The notes below the pieces were generated by a model. The model was not told the DNA's origin. It worked only from the letters and a program-made list of their open reading frames with translations, and ran no database searches. Below are positions 59,119 to 64,000 of a stretch of DNA of 64,000 bases, piece by piece. A program made the position numbers and the translations under genes. The stretch comes from Pirellulaceae bacterium (lineage in GTDB: Bacteria; Planctomycetota; Planctomycetia; Pirellulales; Pirellulaceae). The first letter of the stretch is position 1. Every line of letters starts with the position of its first letter. The stretch is from contig JAGYIQ010000004.1 of NCBI GenBank assembly GCA_018402565.1, positions 310,001-374,000 on the forward strand, read 5' to 3'.

Positions 59119-61956
59119 ATGAACAAATCGCCAAGTTCACGGCAGGGGCTGCAGTGGAACGAGTCGTGTGGGGATCGATGCCGTCGCGTGGTTCTCGCTT
59201 TGGTTCGGTTCGGTCGGCCGGGGGCAGTGTTCCTGCTATGCGGCTGGCTGGTATTGGCGGGAGGCGTTCGATTCGAGAGTTGCTGGGGTTGGGCGGCGGC
59301 GGCGGCCACGTTACCGATTGGTGCAGCTCCAATCAGCCCAGAGTTGGCGGCGTTGGCGGCTCAGCGAGATGAGGGCTCGGACGATCTGGGGCGGCAGGCC
59401 GCGACGATTTTGGCGCGGCGGTGCATCGAGTGTCACGACCCGATCTCGCGAGCCGGCGAGCTGGATCTGACACGTCGTGAGTCGGCGTTGCTGGGCGGCG
59501 ACAGTGGTGCCGCCATCGATTTGGGCAACTGGGAAGCGGGGCAAATGTGGCTCCAGATCGAGTCGGGCAATATGCCGCCGGTCGGCTACCCACGTTTGAC
59601 CGAATCCGAATTGGCGACTTTGCAACATTGGTTGCAGGGCGGGGCTGTATGGCCTGTTGATGCGATCGACCCGACGGAGTTCGGCGGGGATTGGCGGTTG
59701 GCTCCGAATTGGCTCAAGCGTCTCACCGTCGAGCAGTACGTTCGTTCGGTGCGGGCGATGACGGGTGTCGATATCCGCCAATCGGCGGTGTCGCGTTTGC
59801 CGGCGGATGCGCGAGCGGATGGCTTCACCAACACGGCCTACAACTTGAGGCTGGATTTGGACCACGTGCAAGCCTATGCCGGTTTGGCGCGTGAGGTTGC
59901 CCAGCAAGTGGACTTGGTTGACTTGTGGCGGCGACTGGGGATCGACGCGCGGGACTTGGAGCAAGTCGATACGGTGCTGCAGGCCCTGGGCCAAGCCGTG
60001 TATCGCGGGGGATTGAGCGCCCCCGAAGTTGTCGCGCTACGATCGGTCTACGAAACAGCGCTCGGTGAAGGGGGCAATTCTGCGGCCGGTTGGCGTTTGG
60101 TCCTGCAAAGTTTATTGCAGTCGCCGCGGTTTCTCTTCTTGATCGAGGCGGCGAACGAATCGACGACTGCCGAACCCGTACCCGGCGATGAACTGGCGGT
60201 TCGGTTGAGTTACAGCCTCTGGGGGGCCCCACCCGATGCCGAGTTGTGGCGGGCGGCGGCCGCCGGAGAGCTGGAACAGGACCAGCGACTGCGGGCTCAG
60301 GTCCAACGGATGCTGCGGGATCCGCGAGCCCAAACGTATTCTGAAATTTTTGCGCACGATTGGCTGGACTTGGAGCGATTGTCCCATTTGCGGCCCAACC
60401 GGGAGTTATTTCCGAGTTTTAACCCGGAACTTGCTGTTGACATGCAGCGTGAGACGGCCGCTTATTTCCAGCATGTCGTTTGGACCCAGCATCGTCCGCT
60501 ATCCGATCTGTTCACCGCTCCCATTGCGTTTCTCACCCCACGCCTAGCTCGGCATTACGGTGTGCCCTGGGATTACGCCGCCCAGTTGGCAGTCTGGCGT
60601 GGGTGGAATGGACAAGGCGACGCCAGAGCGGTCAATGAGTCAAACCATGCCGGCGAATCACGGGCGATTGATTCGGCTGGGTTTTCCGATCGAGCGTTGC
60701 GGTGGCCGCAGGCGCTGTATGTTTTCGAGCCCGGTGTGGCACAGCCATTGCAGAACTTGGGGCTGGCGGGCCCTGCTGCCGATTTGGAGACATTGGGCGA
60801 GGTCCGGTTAGACGGAACCGAGCAGTCGTGGCAGTTTGCTGGTGGGTTCTTGCGGACGACCCAACCACCTGGTCTGCTCACTGCGCGATTAAAACAACAA
60901 GGTGCGTTGACGATTGAGGTCGTACTGCGTCCCGAGTCGTTGGAGCAGGATGGCCCGGCTCGTATCTTGACCATCTCATCGGGCACCAGTCAACGGAATG
61001 TGACCTTGGGGCAATCTCAAGATGCCTACCACATCCGCTGCCGAACGACTCGGACTAATGACAACGGTGCTCCCGATTTGCAAGCAGTCGCTGGTTCGGC
61101 TCAGCTGACGTGGACCCATTTGGTTTACACCTTTCAGTCCAACGGCTTAGCCACGTTGTATGTCAACGGGCAAGAGCAAGGAACGCGTCAAGTTGGCGGT
61201 GACTTCAGTAACTGGAGTGAAGGATTCCATTTGGCGATTGGCAATGAAACCAGCGGTGATCGCCCCTGGCGGGGGTGGTTGCGGCGGGTGGCCATTTACG
61301 ATCAGGCATTGACTCCCGCGGATCTGGCTGAAGCGGCCGAGGTGTTGGTGCCACACGACGTATCGCAGCAACTTGAACGGGGTGGCCTGCTGACTCAGGG
61401 TAGTCTGTTGACCGTGGGCGGCGATCAGGCCTCGATGGTCGCACGAGGTTTGTTTGTGATGGAAGATTTGTTATACGGTAAAATAGGCAATCCGCCGCCG
61501 TGCGTGGATTCGACACCCAAACCCAGCCAGCCGGGTCAGTCGCAGCGTGACATGGCGATGGTGCGGATTGAAGACCAGGCCTGTCGTAGTTGTCATGCCA
61601 AATTTGAGCCCTTCGCCTTTGCGTTGGAACGTTACGATGGGCTGGGAGCCTACAGTCGCCAGGATCGCTTCGGCAACGACCTGCGGGAGGACGGGGCGGT
61701 GCAATGGCCGGGCTCGGACGAGGTGCTCGCCTACGAGACGACGCGCGAGTTGCTGGCGGCGTTAGCGGACAGCGATCGTCTGAAACGCGGCATCACGCGG
61801 AAGTTGGCTCAGTTCGCCATCGGTCGTCCGTTGGTTCCCGCCGACGGGCCAGTCATCGACGTGATTCACCAGCGCGGCTGGGATAACGGGGGGACCTATA
61901 CTAGCCTGATGACGGAAATCTTGGTCAGCGACCTGGTCCGATTGAAGAATCCGTAG
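59119..61956 (+). CDS. DUF1587/1595/1592/1588/1585 cytochrome-like protein with LamG insert
   Basis: 945 residues; ATG 59119 preceded by GAGGAG. Hydrophobic N-terminus (GAVFLLCGWLVLAGGV). A first c-type haem motif is CIECH (residues 102-106). DUF1587/1595-like (LTVEQYVRSVRAMTGVDI), DUF1592 (LSYSLWGAPPDAEL, HDWLDLERL, FFPSFNP-like) and DUF1588/1585 (LLTQGSLLTVGGDQ, QACRSCHAKFEPFAFALE with a second CxxCH, RKLAQFAIGRPL) follow in order. Between DUF1592 and DUF1588 sits a concanavalin-like LamG segment (LTIEVVLRPESLEQDGP, LVYTFQSNGLATLYVNGQEQ, RVAIYDQALTPADLAE). This is a typical planctomycete surface/periplasmic protein, paired with the DUF1552 gene that follows. Confidence 0.88.
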   Translation: MNKSPSSRQGLQWNESCGDRCRRVVLALVRFGRPGAVFLLCGWLVLAGGVRFESCWGWAAAAATLPIGAAPISPELAALAAQRDEGSDDLGRQAATILARRCIECHDPISRAGELDLTRRESALLGGDSGAAIDLGNWEAGQMWLQIESGNMPPVGYPRLTESELATLQHWLQGGAVWPVDAIDPTEFGGDWRLAPNWLKRLTVEQYVRSVRAMTGVDIRQSAVSRLPADARADGFTNTAYNLRLDLDHVQAYAGLAREVAQQVDLVDLWRRLGIDARDLEQVDTVLQALGQAVYRGGLSAPEVVALRSVYETALGEGGNSAAGWRLVLQSLLQSPRFLFLIEAANESTTAEPVPGDELAVRLSYSLWGAPPDAELWRAAAAGELEQDQRLRAQVQRMLRDPRAQTYSEIFAHDWLDLERLSHLRPNRELFPSFNPELAVDMQRETAAYFQHVVWTQHRPLSDLFTAPIAFLTPRLARHYGVPWDYAAQLAVWRGWNGQGDARAVNESNHAGESRAIDSAGFSDRALRWPQALYVFEPGVAQPLQNLGLAGPAADLETLGEVRLDGTEQSWQFAGGFLRTTQPPGLLTARLKQQGALTIEVVLRPESLEQDGPARILTISSGTSQRNVTLGQSQDAYHIRCRTTRTNDNGAPDLQAVAGSAQLTWTHLVYTFQSNGLATLYVNGQEQGTRQVGGDFSNWSEGFHLAIGNETSGDRPWRGWLRRVAIYDQALTPADLAEAAEVLVPHDVSQQLERGGLLTQGSLLTVGGDQASMVARGLFVMEDLLYGKIGNPPPCVDSTPKPSQPGQSQRDMAMVRIEDQACRSCHAKFEPFAFALERYDGLGAYSRQDRFGNDLREDGAVQWPGSDEVLAYETTRELLAALADSDRLKRGITRKLAQFAIGRPLVPADGPVIDVIHQRGWDNGGTYTSLMTEILVSDLVRLKNP

Positions 61957-62089
61957 TGCTGTTTGGTTGCTCGGGGCCAAAAGTTGCTCGATCGAGTGGG
62001 ATTGTGTGGCGAGGGGGACTGGGATCGGCTACCATGACGGTAGGGCAGCGTGGCTGAGTGTTTTTCGCGGGGCTTGGAGGGAGAGTCGG

Positions 62090-63529
62090 ATGCCGAAGCG
62101 CCAACCCATCACGCGGCGATTGATGCTGCAGGGTCTGGGGGGGATCACGATCGGTCTGCCCTGGTTGGAGGAGATGTTACCGGCTGCGACGGGTGGAGTC
62201 AGGCCGACCGATGTTCCTGTCCGAGCGTTCAATGTTTTTTTTGGTTTGGGGATCCCATCGCCTTTGCAGCAGGAGGGCTTCGCGGGAGTCCTGGAGCCGC
62301 TGGGGCCGTTGGCGGATAAACTTCTGATCATGCGGGGTGTGGATCAGCTGCGAGCCGACGAGCCTGGTATCAACGCGCATTACGATGGCGCCTCGGCGGC
62401 TTTTACGGCTGAACCGCCCAACGGCACGGCTCGAGCGGGTGGCGCTTCATTGGACCAGATGATTCGGCTGGGCGCGTACCCGAATGGCTTGCCGACGGGG
62501 ATGATCCCCAGCCTGGTGGCGGGCACGTACTTTCGCCGGATGGATCGCCCCGTGCGGTACATCCACAGCTTCCTGCCGGACGGAACTGCGGCGGCCGCGA
62601 TGCAGGAGCAACCGCGCGACCTGTTCGCTCGGATCTTCGGCTCGTTGGAGGCCTTGGATGAAAACGATCCGCGGCACAAACGCCTGCAGCGCAGTGTACT
62701 GGATGCCGTCAAGGAACAGGCCAATTTTTACACTGGCCCGCGGTCTCCGTTGGGGGCCCAGTCCCGTTCGCGGTTGGCGGATCATTTGGATCGCATTCGC
62801 GAATACGAGCAACGCGTGTTTGATAGCGAGAATGCGGCCAATCGTCGACGGGAACAACCCCCGCTGCCACCGGAGTCCAAGTTGTTGCACGGTGGTCAGG
62901 CCGATCCGGGCGGAGAGGGGATCGACATCAGCGTCGCAGATTTGGTGGAAGAATGGCGTCTGATGGCGGATCTGTATGCGTTGGCGATCTTGACGGATCG
63001 TGTCCGCTTCGGTTCGCTGACGTTTTTGGCGGCGGGAGAACGGATTCGCTTAAAAGGGGCATACGATTACGACGGGCGCCGCATCTTTCAATTCGACGAT
63101 GCCGCCCAGCGGAACTCCTCGGGGGCCAATGCCTGCAGCCATGAATGGTGGCATGCGTTTAGTGAATCGGGGGAGAATCCGCAATTGCGTGCCCACGCCC
63201 ATTTGAAGATGCGTGAGGTGGCTTATTTCCTCAGTTTGCTTGATCGCGAGGAGGCGCGGGAGGCCAACGGCCGAACTGTCTTGGAAAATTCCCTGTTGAC
63301 CATCTCGACCGAATCCGGCGACGGGCGACACAACGATGTCAAACGCGAATTATCGGGCGTCTTCCATGCGGTGACAGGCGCCAATGGTCGTTTCCAGACG
63401 GGCCAAATCTTGGACGTGGGCGCCGAGGGATTGGACGTCTACAACACGATCTTGGGGACGCTGGGCGTCTCCGAGCGACTGGGGCCGGCCCAACGCCCGA
63501 GTCAAAGGGTCGACAAAATCATCGCGTAA
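62090..63529 (+). CDS. DUF1552 family exported protein
   Basis: About 479 residues from ATG 62090, with GGAGGGA upstream. The start has a twin-arginine-like leader (ITRRLMLQGLGGITIGLPWLEEM), suggesting Tat export. Visible family landmarks are VFFGLGIPSPLQQEG, SLDQMIRLGAYP and a late NSLLTISTESGDGRHNDVKRE block. DUF1552 proteins are regularly encoded next to DUF1587/1592 cytochrome-like proteins in planctomycetes, as here (gap 133 bp). Biochemical role unknown. Confidence 0.85.
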   Translation: MPKRQPITRRLMLQGLGGITIGLPWLEEMLPAATGGVRPTDVPVRAFNVFFGLGIPSPLQQEGFAGVLEPLGPLADKLLIMRGVDQLRADEPGINAHYDGASAAFTAEPPNGTARAGGASLDQMIRLGAYPNGLPTGMIPSLVAGTYFRRMDRPVRYIHSFLPDGTAAAAMQEQPRDLFARIFGSLEALDENDPRHKRLQRSVLDAVKEQANFYTGPRSPLGAQSRSRLADHLDRIREYEQRVFDSENAANRRREQPPLPPESKLLHGGQADPGGEGIDISVADLVEEWRLMADLYALAILTDRVRFGSLTFLAAGERIRLKGAYDYDGRRIFQFDDAAQRNSSGANACSHEWWHAFSESGENPQLRAHAHLKMREVAYFLSLLDREEAREANGRTVLENSLLTISTESGDGRHNDVKRELSGVFHAVTGANGRFQTGQILDVGAEGLDVYNTILGTLGVSERLGPAQRPSQRVDKIIA

Positions 63530-63571
63530 CACAGCCGCGTTTTCCGACTGTCCTGCCGATACCGAGCCGAC

Positions 63572-63907
63572 TCAGGGATTCCAGACGCCGCCACCGAGTT
63601 CGGGGGGGATGGGATCCAGATCGTCGGGTGTGTCGTACTGTTCGTGGATCTTCTTCAATTCTTCCCTGCGTTGGGCTCGCGGCAGCCGCGCCCAGGCGGC
63701 TTTCTCTAGTCCGAACGCCCGCTCCAAGAATTCGTAGTAGTCGTCAGAATACAGCGGATCGCCGGGTTCCCGCGCCTCCGAGTTCGATGGAGGCGTCACC
63801 GGCCCCTTGGCAGTGGCGACTGGGGTACCGGCATCGGCTGAGAGATCGGCTGGTTCATTTCGCTTCAATGCCGCAGATTCGTTCGGGGGGGCCGGCGAGT
63901 CGGTCAT
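63572..63907 (-). CDS. Small hypothetical protein
   Basis: 111 residues. The first ~55 are Pro/Ala/Ser/Thr-rich and probably disordered. The C-terminal half is a charged helix with SDDYYEFLERAFGLEKAAWA and PRAQRREELKKIHEQYDT, then a Pro-rich tail LDPIPPELGGG. GGAG lies about 11 bases upstream of the ATG (63907). No family recognised. It converges with the DUF1552 gene (42-bp gap). Confidence 0.55.
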   Translation of the reverse strand: MTDSPAPPNESAALKRNEPADLSADAGTPVATAKGPVTPPSNSEAREPGDPLYSDDYYEFLERAFGLEKAAWARLPRAQRREELKKIHEQYDTPDDLDPIPPELGGGVWNP

Positions 63908-64000
63908 GGCAGTAAAATCTCCAGTGGTGGGATCAGTTCATCAAGTTCAGCGGAGGAAGCAGCAAAAGCGTCCCTATGATTAGCCTTCGCCCCCTCAGTT

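Overview
The window looks like a chromosomal segment of a planctomycete (Planctomycetota, probably Pirellulales). The evidence is the gene content. It holds a ThuA / PVC-type haem (CxxCH) / NPCBM giant secreted protein, a DUF1587/1595/1592/1588/1585 cytochrome-like protein next to a DUF1552 protein, a 1230-residue SecA, a Kdo transferase, and a run of short prepilins followed by a very large secreted protein. Intergenic DNA is GC-rich and full of short tandem repeats. No rRNA, tRNA or CRISPR array was seen.

Layout. 0.3-3.2 kb (minus strand): a secreted TPR protein and class II fumarase. 3.8-14.2 kb (plus): five co-directional genes, four with class III prepilin leaders plus a 1798-residue GspK/PilX-like protein, probably one pilus or pseudopilus operon. 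14.3-22.2 kb (minus): DUF1294 protein, Kdo transferase (waaA) and SecA in a tight operon, then a heavy-metal P-type ATPase. 22.4-28.8 kb (plus): PhnP-like metallo-hydrolase, a clan-D-like glycosidase, and an overlapping trio of MBL hydrolase, ThrE-type exporter and inositol oxygenase. 29.4-42.1 kb: an accessory island (below). 42.3-46.3 kb (plus): polyprenyl diphosphate synthase, DXS and NAD kinase, the first two overlapping. 47.0-51.7 kb (plus): a GAF-HlyD fusion, a second HlyD adaptor and a branched-chain aminotransferase. 52.1-63.5 kb (plus): an anchored methyltransferase, a Gfo/Idh oxidoreductase and the three planctomycete-type secreted proteins. A small hypothetical gene closes the window on the minus strand.

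The island at 29.4-42.1 kb is the most unusual part. It starts with a decayed IS110 transposase. Two almost identical IS4-type insertion sequences (1358 bp each) then head two tandem copies of a cassette. Each cassette has a conserved upstream flank, an orphan RHS core, a variable C-terminal tip with a small membrane protein gene, and a conserved downstream flank with a small minus-strand ORF. Homology between the cassettes stops at the end of the RHS core and resumes in the last codons of the small membrane gene, so the whole toxin-plus-immunity block has been swapped. Tip 1 is a frameshifted HExxH-like plus Hint protein. Tip 2 is intact and carries a Cys-His-Asp arrangement like papain/transglutaminase folds. 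A family of ~96-bp repeats flanks the cassettes and expands to nine tandem units at 40.6-41.5 kb.

Short tandem repeats also run in frame through several otherwise conserved proteins (HlyD adaptor signal region, ThrE, P-type ATPase, prenyl synthase), as well as through intergenic gaps such as the GAGTAC hexamer tracts at 46.3-46.8 kb.
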